A stretch of DNA of 64,000 bases, taken from Ashinkailepas kermadecensis (lineage: Eukaryota > Arthropoda > Thecostraca > Neolepadidae). The position numbers and the translations under genes are program-made. The notes beneath the pieces are model-generated. The model made no database searches, was not told the origin of the DNA, and saw only the letters and a list, made by a program, of their open reading frames with translations. Numbering within the stretch: the first letter of the stretch is position 1; each line of letters opens with the position of its first letter. Where the stretch lies: positions 1,562,501-1,626,500 of the forward strand of contig JAOTOM010005186.1 of assembly GCA_034440615.1 (NCBI GenBank), read 5' to 3'. Positions 11,496-22,734 of the stretch are shown here, in pieces.

Positions 11496-12281
11496 CTAGC
11501 GGATGTCGTCGAGTGGCGGGCCGCCGTACGGCGCCGAGTCGGAGTAGAACGAGCTGTTGCGCACGCGCAGCAGCCAGCCCTCGGCGGCGACGGCGCCGTC
11601 CGTCAGCTGGCACAGCACGTCCGGCTCCAGCTCGCGGAAGTTGTGGTACACGTGCTCGCAGTCGTCGTAGGGCGGCGCCAGGATGTCGAGGAACGCCACC
11701 GGTCCATCCACCGCCTGGATCTGGTGGATGTTGTTCTGCTCGGGTGTCAGCACGCACGGCGCGTCGGTGGGCGTCAGGCGGCGCGGCGTCTCCTTCTGCG
11801 TGTGGTAGATGAGGCCGAGCCGTGTTTGACGCACGTCCCAGTCGCTGGCGCCGCCGCTGCCGCCGCCGCCGCCGCCTTGGTCCAGGATGGCGTCCGGCAC
11901 GGCCGGCACGCGCGAGAACGACTGCATCAGCAGGCTGCCGTGCAGCACCTTCAGCACGCCGTACATCTGCGGGTGGTCGTGCGTGGGCAGCGTGAAGCCG
12001 TTCTTCAGGATGAAGATGCCGATGCTGACGGCGTCGTTTTCGAACAGGCGCACGTAGGTCATGGGCATCACGCCCTGCGACTGGTCGTACGGCCGCCGGT
12101 CGCGCACCCAGCCCGGGTCGAAGCCGACGTCCTGTGCCGTCAGCTGGTGGGTCAGCTGACTGAGACTAGCCAGGCCCTCGCGAAACTGCTGGTGGCTGCT
12201 GGTGCCGCCCGACGAGCGGAACACCTTCACCGCCTGGCGCACCACGCGCTGCACCAGCGACTGGCCGGGCACCGCCGACAT
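11496..12281 (-). CDS. ADO: 2-aminoethanethiol (cysteamine) dioxygenase
   Basis: The 261-residue product belongs to the PCO/ADO thiol dioxygenase family, cupin-fold non-haem iron enzymes. They oxidise cysteamine to hypotaurine and N-terminal cysteines of proteins, as in oxygen-sensing degradation. The N-terminal SLVQRVVRQA matches the family start. Cupin motif LPTHDHPQMYGVLKVLHGSL supplies two iron-ligand histidines (about H101, H103), and NNIHQIQAVDGP supplies the third (about H186). GPVAFLDILAPPYDDCE is the family-typical C-terminal core. Length is close to the vertebrate enzyme (about 270). The Cys after APPYDD is followed by EHVY rather than the human CHYY, so the Cys-Tyr crosslink of human ADO may be spaced differently. 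A poly-Gly stretch near residue 135 comes from a GCC run. I chose the ATG at 12281: the codon at the longer frame's start is TTG, and a good acceptor, tctttgttgcag, ends nine bases before ATG, implying a 5'UTR intron. The CDS is intronless, as in vertebrates. Cytosolic location is inferred. Confidence 0.93.
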   Translation of the reverse strand: MSAVPGQSLVQRVVRQAVKVFRSSGGTSSHQQFREGLASLSQLTHQLTAQDVGFDPGWVRDRRPYDQSQGVMPMTYVRLFENDAVSIGIFILKNGFTLPTHDHPQMYGVLKVLHGSLLMQSFSRVPAVPDAILDQGGGGGGSGGASDWDVRQTRLGLIYHTQKETPRRLTPTDAPCVLTPEQNNIHQIQAVDGPVAFLDILAPPYDDCEHVYHNFRELEPDVLCQLTDGAVAAEGWLLRVRNSSFYSDSAPYGGPPLDDIR

Positions 12282-12310
12282 GGTGCCGCCCTGCAACAAA
12301 GACAGGCGTC
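12282..12310 (-). promoter_or_regulatory. Probable 3' splice acceptor in the ADO 5'UTR
   Basis: On the minus strand a pyrimidine-rich tract ending TTTGTTGCAG precedes GGCGGCACCATGT, which places a spliced junction nine bases before the ADO start in a good initiation context. The first, noncoding exon would lie at higher coordinates; I could not identify it. A diverged partial duplication of this start region follows at about 12305-12350 (CACCGACATACCACGCCCTG). Confidence 0.6.
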
Positions 12311-12359
12311 ACCACCGACATACCACGCCCTGCAACAGAGACTGGCCCCGACCCGTCAG

Positions 12360-12890
12360 CCTGATGCAGCAGACTACCGTCACCACTGGTGTCCGCACAC
12401 GATTGCGCCTTTTGTCTCTCCGTCTTATAACACACAAAAACACAGTCTCGCCGAAAATAACATTGAACGAAGGAATAGGGCAATTTATTATTACATACGG
12501 GCTACCATTTCAGATTCAATTATATAGCAATATATTTTAAACTGGCGTATTTTCATTGGTATTCCTACAATTTTCATCTTCGCATCAATTTCCTTAAATT
12601 GGACTACAGTGGCGCGAGATATGAAATGACGATTTTCACATCAAGTTCCGGTCACTTGGTTCCAAGGTGCAAAACTGCAACCAGATTACCACATTACCTT
12701 CAGTGTGTTCTAAAATTCGGGTATAAAGCTTCAGATTTCCTCGGTAGCACCATCGGTGAATCGCTCAAGTTCGAATTAATCAGCAGGTTCCAATCCACCT
12801 GGCCATGCAACCACATCCAACTGATAGCAGACATCCGCCGACGTTGCGTCAGCCGCGGAGAAGCGCCCGGCTCAGCAGACCACCGCGCCA
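12360..12890. other. No gene seen upstream of ADO
   Basis: This AT-richer stretch may include the ADO promoter or an untranslated exon, but no specific signal is convincing. The plus-strand frame at 12599-13219 runs into the 36-bp minisatellite and is discounted. Confidence 0.4.
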
Positions 12891-13152
12891 CTCTTACTGA
12901 TACGGTCGGCCCCGACCATCCCACCATTCCTGCTCATACGGTCAGCCCCGGCCATCCCGCCACTCTTACTGATACGGTCGGCCCCGACCATCCCGCCATT
13001 GCTTCTGATACGGTCAGCCTCAACCATTCAGTCATTCCTGCTGATACGGTCGGCCCCGGCCATCCCGCCATTCCTTCTGATACGGTCAGCTTCGACCATT
13101 CAGTCATTCCTGCTGATACGGTCGGTCCCGGCCATTCCGCCATTTTACTGAT
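12890..13152. repeat. 36-bp minisatellite, about 7 units
   Basis: The units read CTGATACGGTCGGCCCCG followed by CCATCCCGCCATTCCT with alternating variants. A 36-bp unit preserves the frame, so 12-residue repeats appear on both strands (for example DTVGPDHPAI on plus). There is no start, splice context or homology to support expression. Confidence 0.9.
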
Positions 13153-13159
13153 AAGGTCG

Positions 13160-14560
13160 GCCAACGAAAATTGCGGCCTGACGCCACGTTTTGACGAGAG
13201 TACCCAATACACCCCATAGACGCAATGCATGGAGGGATGTTTTCAGAAGTGTTTTGGCATGAAAAACAATTGTCGAAATACAGGAAATATGGCATTCGAT
13301 TAGAAAATTGACCTGCATCAGGTATCAGGGTATGTTCAATGCTTCATACATATGTGTAACCATACATTTCTTCATACATTTTGTAACCAAGACGAGCAAA
13401 ATAGTGGAGAACGATTCTGAATTGAGTTGTGGCTGACCAAATATAAAAATAAACCGATTGAAATCCAGTATTTTAGGAGGCTTATCTTGATATTACACTA
13501 TAATATCTCATTCTGCATGATAATATGGTACATAGGAAATTCAAACCCGATCTTCATCCTAGTATTCGTCTAGGTATAAGTAAGCAGATGTACCTATATG
13601 CACGACATAGTTTTACATCTCTTCCAACTACGTTCAATTTCTCTAATGGCACGACATACTTATTTTACTTCGACAAATGTTTTTTTCACGCCTCAACACC
13701 CGTTTGAAAACAACCTTCCAACTATTAAGTCGAAGGAATTTTCGCGCCAAAACGCGGCATGAAGCCGCACATTCTTCTTCTCCTCCCCCCTCCCCCTTCC
13801 CATGAACAATCCCATCGCGCCAGCCAATCAGATAAGTCGATTCAATTTGGAGGGACTTAGTTATTTGGGTTTTAGGGCGCCTCGACTACTGAGATCATTT
13901 TGCGCCCAGCGGGAATAGGCATCAACCTATGATAAAAATCATGGATTTTCCGCCACTTAATCGAGACGAAGAATAAGCTGTCAAATCCGCGGGTAGGTAG
14001 GAACTCAAATAAGTCCTCGAATGCTGTATCTTGGCGTGAGTATAGCGACGTAAACACACAATAAGGATACTAACAAAACGACGATTCCTTGTTCGACGGG
14101 AAATACGGGAGCGATCGGTGCCGGTGTGGCTTGTGAGCTGCACCCCGGCCTACCATACACTCGCACACAGGGCAGCAGGGCAGAGTAGCAGGACACGTAC
14201 CAGCGGCCGAACATCTTGCTGTGGAGGCGTCTAGGCGCCACATGGTCATTTTACGTCTACATTTTTACCAGCTAGAAATCGTAACTTGCCGACGGAGCTA
14301 TAGGCTCCCAAAGCTGGTAAGCTGACTGGTATCGTTCCATGGCACATGCATCACACTGGTAAATCAGCACAAGCTTCCCGCTTAAGCGCATCGAATATGC
14401 ATGTGCCGCCGCGGCATCGACAGCTTGCCAGCAGCTATCGCAACACAAACAAACACCGACCAGAGCAAGGTGCAACACTTCAGATAGCTCCAGCACGCCT
14501 ACGCCACTTGGCCTCAACTGTGAGCACACGGCCGGCGGGCGCGGCTCGGCACGCGCACAC
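13160..14560. other. No gene seen
   Basis: This is mostly AT-rich unique sequence with only short frames. A GGGTTTTAGGGCGCCTCGAC word near 13867-13886 resembles the tail motif seen at 30490 and 44755. Confidence 0.45.
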
Positions 14561-14564
14561 AGCG

Positions 14565-16380
14565 GCACACCCAGCCACACGGCAATCACATCGCACCCCA
14601 TCCACGGCACGGCACGGCACCGACTGTGGCCCGGGTCAGCCATACACTGGCAAACCCACACAGCGTCACACCCAGCCACACGGCGGTCACATCGCACCCC
14701 ACACACGGCACGGCACGGCACGGCACCGCACCGACCGTGGCCCGGGTCAGCCATACACTGACAAGCCCACACAGCTGCACACCCAGCCACACGGCGGTCA
14801 CATCGCACCCCACACACGGCACCGACTGTGGCCCGGGTCAGCCATACACTGGCAAACCCACACAGCTGCACACCCAGCCACACGGCAATCACATCGCACC
14901 CCATCCACGGCACGGCACGGCACCGACTGTGGCCCGGGTCAGCCATACACTGGCAAACCCACACAGCGTCACACCCAGCCACACGGCGGTCACATCGCAC
15001 CCCACACACGGCACGGCACGGCACCGACCGTGGCCCGGGTCAGCCATACACTGGCAAACCCACACAGCTGCACACCCAGCCACACGGCGGTCACATCGCA
15101 CCCCACACACGGCACCGACTGTGGCCCGGGTCAGCCATACACTGGCAAACCCACACAGCTGCACACCCAGCCACACGGCGGTCACATCGCACCCCACACA
15201 CGGCACCGACTGTGGCCCGGGTCAGCCATACACTGGCAAACCCACACAGCTGCACACCCAGCCACACGGCGGTCACATCGCACCCCACACACGGCACCGA
15301 CCGTGGCCCGGGTCAGCCATACACTGGCAAACCCACACAGCTGCACACCCAGCCACACGGCGGTCACATCGCACCCCATCCACGGCACGGCACGGCACCG
15401 ACCGTGGCCCGGGTCAGACATACACTGGCAAACCCACACAGCGGCACACCCAGCCACACGGCGGTCACATCGCACCCCATCCACGGCACGGCACGGCACC
15501 GACCGTGGCCCGGGTCAGACATACACTGGCAAACCCACACAGCGGCACACCCAGCCACACGGCGGTCACATCGCACCCCACCCACGGCACGGCACGGCAC
15601 CGACCGTGGCCCGGGTCAGACATACACTGGCAAACACAGCGGCACACCCAGCCACACGGCGGTCACATCGCACCCCACACACGGCACGGCACCGACCGTG
15701 GCCCGGGTCAGACATACACTGGCAAACCCACACAGCGTCACACCCAGCCACACGCCGGTCACATCGCACCCCACACACGGCACCGACCGTGGCCCGGGTC
15801 AGACACACACTGGCAAACCCACACAGCGTCACACCCAGCCACACGGCGGTCACATCGCACCCCATCCACGGCACCGACCGTGGCCCGGGTCAGACACACA
15901 CTGGCAAACCCACACAACGTCACACCCAGCCACACGGCGGTCACATCGCACCCCACACACGGCACCGACCGTGGCCCGGGTCAGACATACACTGGCAAAC
16001 CCACCCAGCGTCACACCCAGCCACACGGCGGTCACATCACATCCCACACACGGCACGGCACGGCACCGACCGTGGCCCGGGTCAGACACACACTGGCAAA
16101 CCCACACAGCTGCACACCCAGCCACACGGCGGTCACATCGCACCCACACACGGCACGGCACGGCACCGACTGTGGCCCGGGTCAGCCATACACTGGCAAA
16201 CCCACACAGCTGCACACCCAGCCACACGGCGGTCACATCGCACCCCACACACGGCACGGCACCGACCGTGGCCCGGGTCAGACACACACTGGCAAACCCA
16301 CACAGCTGCACACCCAGCCACACGGCGGTCACATCGCACCCCACACACGGCACGGCACCGACTGTGGCCCGGGTCAGCCT
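14565..16380. repeat. About 101-bp GC-rich satellite, 18-19 units, with a nested CGGCA pentamer
   Basis: The unit core is GACCGTGGCCCGGGTCAGAC, ATACACTGGCAAACCCACAC, CACCCAGCCACACGGCGGTC and ACATCGCACCCCA. Units are about 91, 96, 101 or 106 bp long because a CACGG/CGGCA pentamer block varies from one to four copies. Several groups of adjacent units share subtype markers (GCCATACA or GACATACA; AGCTGCACA, AGCGGCACA or AGCGTCACA), so segments were duplicated together. It is stop-free in all three plus frames and much of the minus strand, which produces false ORFs of nearly 700 codons. Confidence 0.95.
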
Positions 16381-16384
16381 GCAA

Positions 16385-17085
16385 CATCATCGCCATACAC
16401 ACTGGCCTGCCGGTGCGCGGCGGCGGAGCCGGAGGGCGGGGGGGGGGGGCAGGAGCCTACTAACCACGGAGCAGGCTCGGGGATGGTCGGCAGTCACTCC
16501 GGGCGCCGTGGACATGCCAGCGTCTGCAACAAGGGACGAGCGGTCACTGCGCGGGCGTGGCCTCGCACCGACAGGGCGCCACCGCCGGCGTACAGCGGGT
16601 CACCAGGTGACCAGATCACCGGTCGGCCGTCCACGCCCCCGTCAGTGGTGCAGGTCAGCAGCTGACCCGCACCGCCGGTGTCAGGCAAGTGGGCGTGACG
16701 CGCATCTGAGGTCGCGTCGAGCGGACCAAGCTGCCCGACACACATTTGTGGCCAAGAATTTCCTTGTTGGGAGATTTCGAAATTGTCCTCGTAGTCTTCT
16801 CGTAACGCTTCCATTGCATTCACGTGAAATTTCCTCTGCAACCACCCATCTTACAACAGATACGTTAACACCCGCACCAGAGGGCCTCACATGACCGGAG
16901 GTGGCCGGATTCGCCATCCCCCCCCCAATATCCTGGCAACTACTAAAGGTAGAAGCACAGCATTTAAAGGGTAGATTATTGCTGTAATGAGCCCGCTGCA
17001 GTAAAAATGCCATTGCCCTAGGTCGCTGTCTTCAGGGTCAAGTGACGCCGAGATCGGCGGGCACATCGCACTGTCGCGTCACCGC
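16385..17085. other. No gene seen
   Basis: GC-rich sequence with a G run near 16440 grades into mixed sequence. The frames extending out of the satellite have no recognisable domain. Confidence 0.4.
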
Positions 17086-17355
17086 ACCGACGAAACCTGT
17101 GTGACCTTGAACGCTCGGCGGCCCAGGGGCCGGCCGGCGGTCGGGAGGCGGTCGGGAGGCTAGCGGCCGGTTGGTCGACGTTGCACCACCGCAGTTCATA
17201 TATTTACCAACGAATTTGTTAACGTATGGGATGCGGTTACCAATTTTCAACACAGTCACAAGATTTAATTAGAACATCCGTGCCCGTTTATGAGATATCG
17301 TCAAAAATAGAAGGGGTGGGTGGATTCCGCTCCCCTGCGGTGCACGTGTCAGCAT
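17085..17355 (+). mobile_element. Unclassified dispersed repeat, copy 1
   Basis: The order GACGAAACCTGTGTGACCTT, GAACGCTCGGC, GGTTGGTCGAC, ATATTTACCAAC, CAACACAGTCACAA, CCCGTTTATGAGATATC and AAAATAGAAGGGGTGGG is matched at 52325-52562. Its first half is matched in inverse orientation at 19855-19960. Spread, diverged copies of this kind indicate a transposon family. No ORF or terminal structure is visible. Confidence 0.7.
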
Positions 17356-17359
17356 AAGC

Positions 17360-18320
17360 CATGCTTTTTCACACAGAAGCCGCAGACGTGACAAGTAAGG
17401 TCTCATCTCCACCCAAGTTCCTTTGCGTTGGTCCGTCGAGAGAAATCTCTCGGGACTCCCGATCTCCGACGACAGATCTGCGCAGAGCAGCACTCGATAC
17501 AAGACTATCCCCCCCCCCCCGCTCTACCCACGCCCGCCCACGCTCCAACGTGGATTGCATCATACAGTTTCCGGACAGGGTATTGTGGGCACAATTCCAG
17601 GGGAACGGCAAAACCGGGCGGAGCGTGAGGTAGCCGCCAGCCGCCACGTCTGATGCAATGTGCCGGACGCCAAAATTGTCTGGCCGGCCAGAGGGCGCGG
17701 TGGCCTTGACGCTTCTGGCCGGTAGCTTGGACGATTGACTGTCGCAGTGAGGGATATCTTTTTACCCCTCGCAGTACGGGATAATATCTACCCCTCGCAG
17801 TACGGGATAATTATCTAACCCTCGCAGTACTATGGTTAATTTGAACTCAAGATCCCTTGTTCTACGCAAGCTAGATGCAGTAAACAGTGTGTTGTAGCCA
17901 CATCATTGAACTTTTAGGGTTACTTGGACACAATTTGTTCTTCTTTTTTGGTTAACCTTCCAGGTCGGGTCAAACAGGTGAACGTTGGATAGAGTCGGTC
18001 TCCCGCCCTCGCCGTAGTTGTCCGGCCCTGGTCGTAAAACAAACGCGAGTTCATGCTTCAACATTGCTGACATGCAAATTGAAGACTTTGTCTAGAACAG
18101 TTGGCACGTGCTAACGTCGTCACCGATCCCGTCAAGGTAAAAAAACCTGGAGATACGTGATCGATTGGTGAAGATGCGCTACTAGGAAAGTGTGACGGGA
18201 GGATAATCTATTTTGAGGGGCCCAACCTACAGCCAAAATTAATATCACCGGATCTCGACCGTATATAATTGTAACGACATGGAACGCCCAGCATTGATCC
18301 AGGGGCTCCAGACCTAGCAC
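17360..18320. other. No gene seen; small 27-bp tandem repeat at 17770-17830
   Basis: Three diverged units of ACCCCTCGCAGTACGGGATA lie at about 17770-17830. The remainder is unassigned. Confidence 0.5.
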
Positions 18321-18329
18321 CAGCCTGAG

Positions 18330-18512
18330 AGCACCAATACAGCAGTCCAGAGTCGCCAACAGCAGCTCAGAGCCGCCAACAGCAGCCCAGAGCCGCCAAC
18401 AGCAGCCCAGAGTAGCTAACAGCACCACAGAGCCGCCAACAGCAGCCCAGAGCCGCCATCAGCAGCCCAGAGCCGCCAGCAGCAGCCCAGAGCCGCCAAC
18501 AGCAGCCCAATC
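18330..18512. repeat. 20-bp minisatellite, about 9-10 units
   Basis: The units read AGAGCCGCCAACAGCAGCCC with few substitutions. On the minus strand they give Trp/Leu/Ala-rich frames, which I discount. Confidence 0.9.
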
Positions 18513-18519
18513 GCTCCAA

Positions 18520-19345
18520 CAGTCTTTCAACACCCTGATGAATCTAGGACTAAACATTGAGTAAAAAAATTGAGTTAAAAAAATTGAGTCCTGACAAGAA
18601 CCAAGTGTTTGGGTGCTCAGAATTTCAACCTTTTTGAAATTCTGCCCCCGGGGCGAAATTCTTGAGGAATGGCACAATCCAGGGCAAATAGCACATAAGC
18701 TTGCAACAGTCTCCAGTCCTGGTAATTTTAATGCCGTGCTCTCTCCCTGAAATAGTGGTTTGACGCGCCCACACTGTTTCATACGCTTGTGCGTCCATGG
18801 TGCCGAAATAGTATTTTGGGGAGAGGCTATTGAGCATGACCCCCACCAGAAATAATTACTTCCCATTCCATTCTTAGCGTCGGGTTGCGCTCCAGGTTCC
18901 AGGATGTTCTTATTATGTTTTACAATGTGGGAACCAAGGGCGACGCTGTGGGTCGCAGGGTAGGGGCACAATAATGCTTGCGTCACGCACGCACGCCACC
19001 ATTGGCTCAATCGCTACGAGCGCAACATGAAAAAAAAACTCGGTATGGACACACCTTGCCACCCCGACTGTTGTGCCGGTCATGACGTCCACGGTGGAAA
19101 GACGTCGACTACAGCAGTGTCGTGGTCAAAACTATGGGAGACCCGTCGTCCCCTCCGCTGGAGACGCGTATACATGTCAATGCTGAGTAGGATGCGGACG
19201 TTGGGCCGATGGCCGCACTGTGACCTTTGTGCCGCGCAGATTGTGGCGCAGCACAAAGCACAAACATCTCGCATCACGATGGCAGTCGCTACGAGATGCA
19301 TAACTGTTTAATTATTGTGCAGACATATGAAGTGGTCTGCTATAC
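18520..19345. other. No gene seen
   Basis: The minus-strand open frames at 18459-19010 include repeat sequence and show no domain. A possible old insertion is suggested by the repeated AAAAAAATTGAGT near 18565-18588. Confidence 0.4.
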
Positions 19346-19515
<170 letters not shown>

Positions 19516-19554
19516 GTTGATGTGTTCGGCAAGTCAACTGCTTTGGCTACATTG

Positions 19555-19680
19555 CGTTCATTGGTCTGCTATACAACACCATCTGCTGATAGTGTGGTAT
19601 TGTCGTCGCTTTCGTTAATATAGGCATCCCTGTATTACTTCTCTCCCGAAATAAACGAAAACGTACACTTATGAGTACGA
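19555..19680 (+). mobile_element. Partial copy of an unclassified repeat (ATGAGTACG family)
   Basis: Here CTGATAGTGTGG, TCGTTAATATAGGCATCC and CACTTATGAGTACGATTG follow the same order as in the longer copies at 25985-26400, 33885-34190 and, inverted, at 29870-30290 and 34570-34990. Confidence 0.5.
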
Positions 19681-19854
19681 TTGAGCTCAATTGAGCTTGA
19701 AGCTCGAAATTGAGCTTCAAGAACTTAGCATGCGCACTGGAGCGGGGCGAAATACGCCCGCCCTTCAGGTGTTCGACGAGCTCATAAACAGGCAGGGACA
19801 TCGCAATGAAACATTGGGGCTTTGTGAATGATTGATAAGCGCATCCAATGCAAA

Positions 19855-19960
19855 ACAACATTCGAAACCCGTTGGTAAATGCAAGAACTGCGGGGTGCAG
19901 TCGACTAACCGGCCTGCTGCCGAGCGTCCGAGGTCACAAAGGTTTCGTCGGTGCGCTGCA
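19855..19960 (-). mobile_element. Unclassified dispersed repeat, copy 2 (partial, inverted)
   Basis: Read on the minus strand this gives GACGAAACCTTTGTGACCTC, GGACGCTCGGC, GGCCGGTTAGTCGACTGCAC and ATTTACCAACGGG. This is the first half of the repeat at 17085-17355 and 52325-52562. Confidence 0.65.
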
Positions 19961-20805
19961 CAGTGATAGCTCGAGGAAAAGCTGGCCAGAAATGCAGGTC
20001 TCGACTATTTATGGGCGCGATTTCTGTGGTGCCATTGCATCAGTAGATGTCTGGAGCACATCAAGTCACAGTTTGCTTCAAAATAAAACGTTGCCCTCGG
20101 TTAACATAGTCACAAGTCCACGAAGATCGACAGCATTGCATATACAAAAAAAGCACATGTGCACAAATACAAATGTTCAGTTTGACGACTGATAACATCT
20201 GACGGATTCTAAAAACCCAAGAAAGTGAGATATGAAGCGTTTCCCCGTAGGACTGTGCGGCAGCCGGCCCTGGCGGCACTGGGAAACCCTGACGGCACTG
20301 GGAAGCCCGAGCGGTACTGGGAAGCCCGAGCCGGGCGCTGCGACGAGTTGGCTAGCGGGATCTTTGGACCGGGGAACCTGATCCAGCAGTCGCTATGCAA
20401 AAAACTGTGCCTAATTGTAGCTTGCAGTTTGTTAAGGAGAAAATTTCTGAGGGTTATCCCCCCCCCCAGTGAATCGTCGATTGTGGACATGAAGGGGCGA
20501 CCGACTTCATTGCCACGAATTTAACGGAAATTGGGTTAAGCGTCAGCGAAACCAGGACAAATTCAGGCGTCAGTTTGCGACTTTTCTCTCGGGAGATGAG
20601 GTGTTGTCCGTGTCTCTGAAGCGTGGTGTCCATTTCGCGAGTGACGCTAAAGCTGAGACTGGCCGTGATGACGCCACCGTGGAGGGTGCGCGGACGACCG
20701 GCCAGAACCTACCATAGGCGTGGCGCCCGCTCCCAGTGTCGGGTGTCCTCAACAGTGGCTCAACAGCCAGCTCTCGGCTTGTGCAGCTGAGTCAGCCCAG
20801 TTCCA
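19960..20805. other. No gene seen
   Basis: Mixed sequence. A short tandem GGCACTGGGAA(A/G)CCC motif occurs at about 20275-20325. No recognisable coding exon. Confidence 0.4.
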
Positions 20806-20810
20806 GCCGG

Positions 20811-21690
20811 CTGACACCGTCCGCCCAGCCGTCCCGTGACCACGAGCCGTCAATCCCCGCTGGATGACGCCGTCCGCCCAGCCGTCCCGTGACCACGAGC
20901 CGTCAGTCCCCGCTGGCTGACACCGTCCGCCCAGCCATCACGTCACCACGAGCCGTCAGTCCCCGCTGGATGACGCCGTCCGCCCAGCCATCACGTCACC
21001 ACGAGCCGTCAGTCCCCGCTGGCTGACACCGTCCGCCCAGCCATCACGTCACCACGAGCCGTCAGTCCCCGCTGGATGACGCCGTCCGCCCAGCCATCAC
21101 GTCACCACGAGCCGTCAGTCCCCGCTGGATGACGCCGTCCGCCCAGCCATCACGTCACCAAGAGCCGTCAGTCCCCGCTGGATGACGCCGTCCGCCCAGC
21201 CGTCCCGTGACCACGAGCCGTCAGTCCCCGCTGGATGACGCAGTCCGCCCAGCCGTCATGTGACCAAGAGCCGTCAGTCAACGCTGGATGACGCAGTCCG
21301 CCCAGCCGTCATGTGACCACGAGCCGTCAGTCAACGCTGGATGACACCGTCCGCACAGTCATCACGTGACCACGAGCCGTCAGTCCCCGCTGGATGACAC
21401 CGTCCGCCCAGCCATCACGTGACCACGAGCCGTCAGTCCCCGCTGGATGACACCGTCCGCCCAGCCATCACGTGACCACGAGCCGTCAGTCCCCGCTGGA
21501 TGACACCGTCCGCCCAGCCGTCACGTGACCACGAGCCGTCAGTCCCCGCTGGATGACACCGTCCGCCCAGCCATCACGTGACCACGAGTCGTCAGTCCCC
21601 GCTGGATGACACCGTCCGCCCAGCCGTCACGTGACCACGAGCCGTCAGTCCCCGCTGGATGACACCGTCCGCCCAGCCGTCACGTGACCA
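20811..21690. repeat. 53-bp minisatellite, about 16-17 units, with E-box variants
   Basis: The unit is built from CCGTCCGCCCAGCC, a variable CATCACGTGACC block, ACGAGCCGTCAGTCCCCGCT and GGATGACA. The variable block reads CCCGTGACC, CACGTCACC, CATGTGACC or CACGTGACC. Variants change in order along the array, from CCCGTGACC/CACGTCACC on the left to CACGTGACC on the right. Three right-hand units contain the full palindrome GTCACGTGAC. Confidence 0.95.
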
Positions 21691-21699
21691 GGGCCCAGT

Positions 21700-22185
21700 T
21701 CCAAGACAATCCCAGGACATTTCAAACATAAGGCATGCAAAACTAAAAATCTTAAATAAGCGGTCTCATGAAACTCAAGACTTCTTAGTTTCAAATGTCT
21801 TACTTTTGCGAAATACTTAGATCTTGCCAACAGATGTTGTCATTGTGCGTATTTACGAAATGATGGAAAAAGATCACTTCTGATTTACATGACTCATGCC
21901 GTCAATATACAACTAATGGTCATGTTTTTAAAATGCTTTAAACACAATATTCGACATCAAATATCAAAGCATGAAGCAAGGTCGCAGCTTGATCATTAAG
22001 TTCCTTCACCCCTGCCTCCTCATTCACACCGATAGATACCCAGTACTTGCGACGACCATGCTATGGGGCTTGGGAGTTGCCATGCATATTAAATGGAGAT
22101 TAGGATGGGTGGTATGAAGGCTTTTAGATCGATTTTATCCATGCAATGCCATACGCGCAATGCTAATTTTCTAAGGTGTGGAGAG
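21700..22185. other. No gene seen
   Basis: AT-rich unique-looking sequence with no exon, RNA gene or clear repeat. Confidence 0.45.
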
Positions 22186-22189
22186 GCAG

Positions 22190-22560
22190 CGGCGGATCCA
22201 GGAATTTTCATGGAATGACACTCGTTTGGAGGGGCTCCACTGCGAAAGTCTCTGGAGGGGCACCTGCGGCGGAAAATTCGTTGAGCGGGGGGACACTCGA
22301 CCATACCGCACATAGCATAGTACAAAATTCCCACTTCAGCCTTTTGATCTCACGGGAAGAGAGTATCTCGATTTCTCTGAGGGACTTTCGGCTGAAAAAC
22401 TTGCTGAGCGGTGGGTGCGAGGGGGGGAGGGGGGACGCACTGAAGGGCTTCTGTTGAGGTGCCTTTCCCGGCTAGACCGGCGCTACTTTCCATAAGGGAG
22501 ACAAGCCTAGTGCCCCCTCCCCCTCTGTATCTGTCTCTGGACGGGGGACGTGGCTTCCTG
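22190..22560 (+). mobile_element. Dispersed repeat, GGCGGATCCAGGAATT-edged family
   Basis: It starts near GCGGCGGATCCAGGAATTTT, contains GAGGGGCTCCACTGCG and GAGGGGCACCTGCGGCGGAAA, and ends near CCCCTCCCCCTCTGTATCTG. A similar order occurs at 26785-27020, and reversed at 58660-58970. No coding capacity is visible and the class is unknown. Confidence 0.65.
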
Positions 22561-22734
22561 TCTCGCGCCGCGACGACGCTCATGGTATGGATCATGTGTA
22601 GTTAAAAAGTAAGTACCTTATTTTCACAAGTACATAGCTCGCCGTAATTGCAAGTGCCTAAAATGCGTTTCACCGTCGATTTTCTTGAACTCTCCATCTT
22701 CCACGTGGCGGGCAATTATATCAAATTTAGTAGA

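Noticed and set aside
12282..12299. Longer ADO start (six extra residues)
   Set aside because: The first codon of that frame is TTG, and the sequence is better explained as a splice acceptor plus 5'UTR.
14346..16894. Open frames of up to 705 codons with His/Thr/Pro-rich repeats
   Set aside because: They lie in the GC-rich satellite, occur in all three plus frames and change with pentamer number. A consensus lacking stops explains them.
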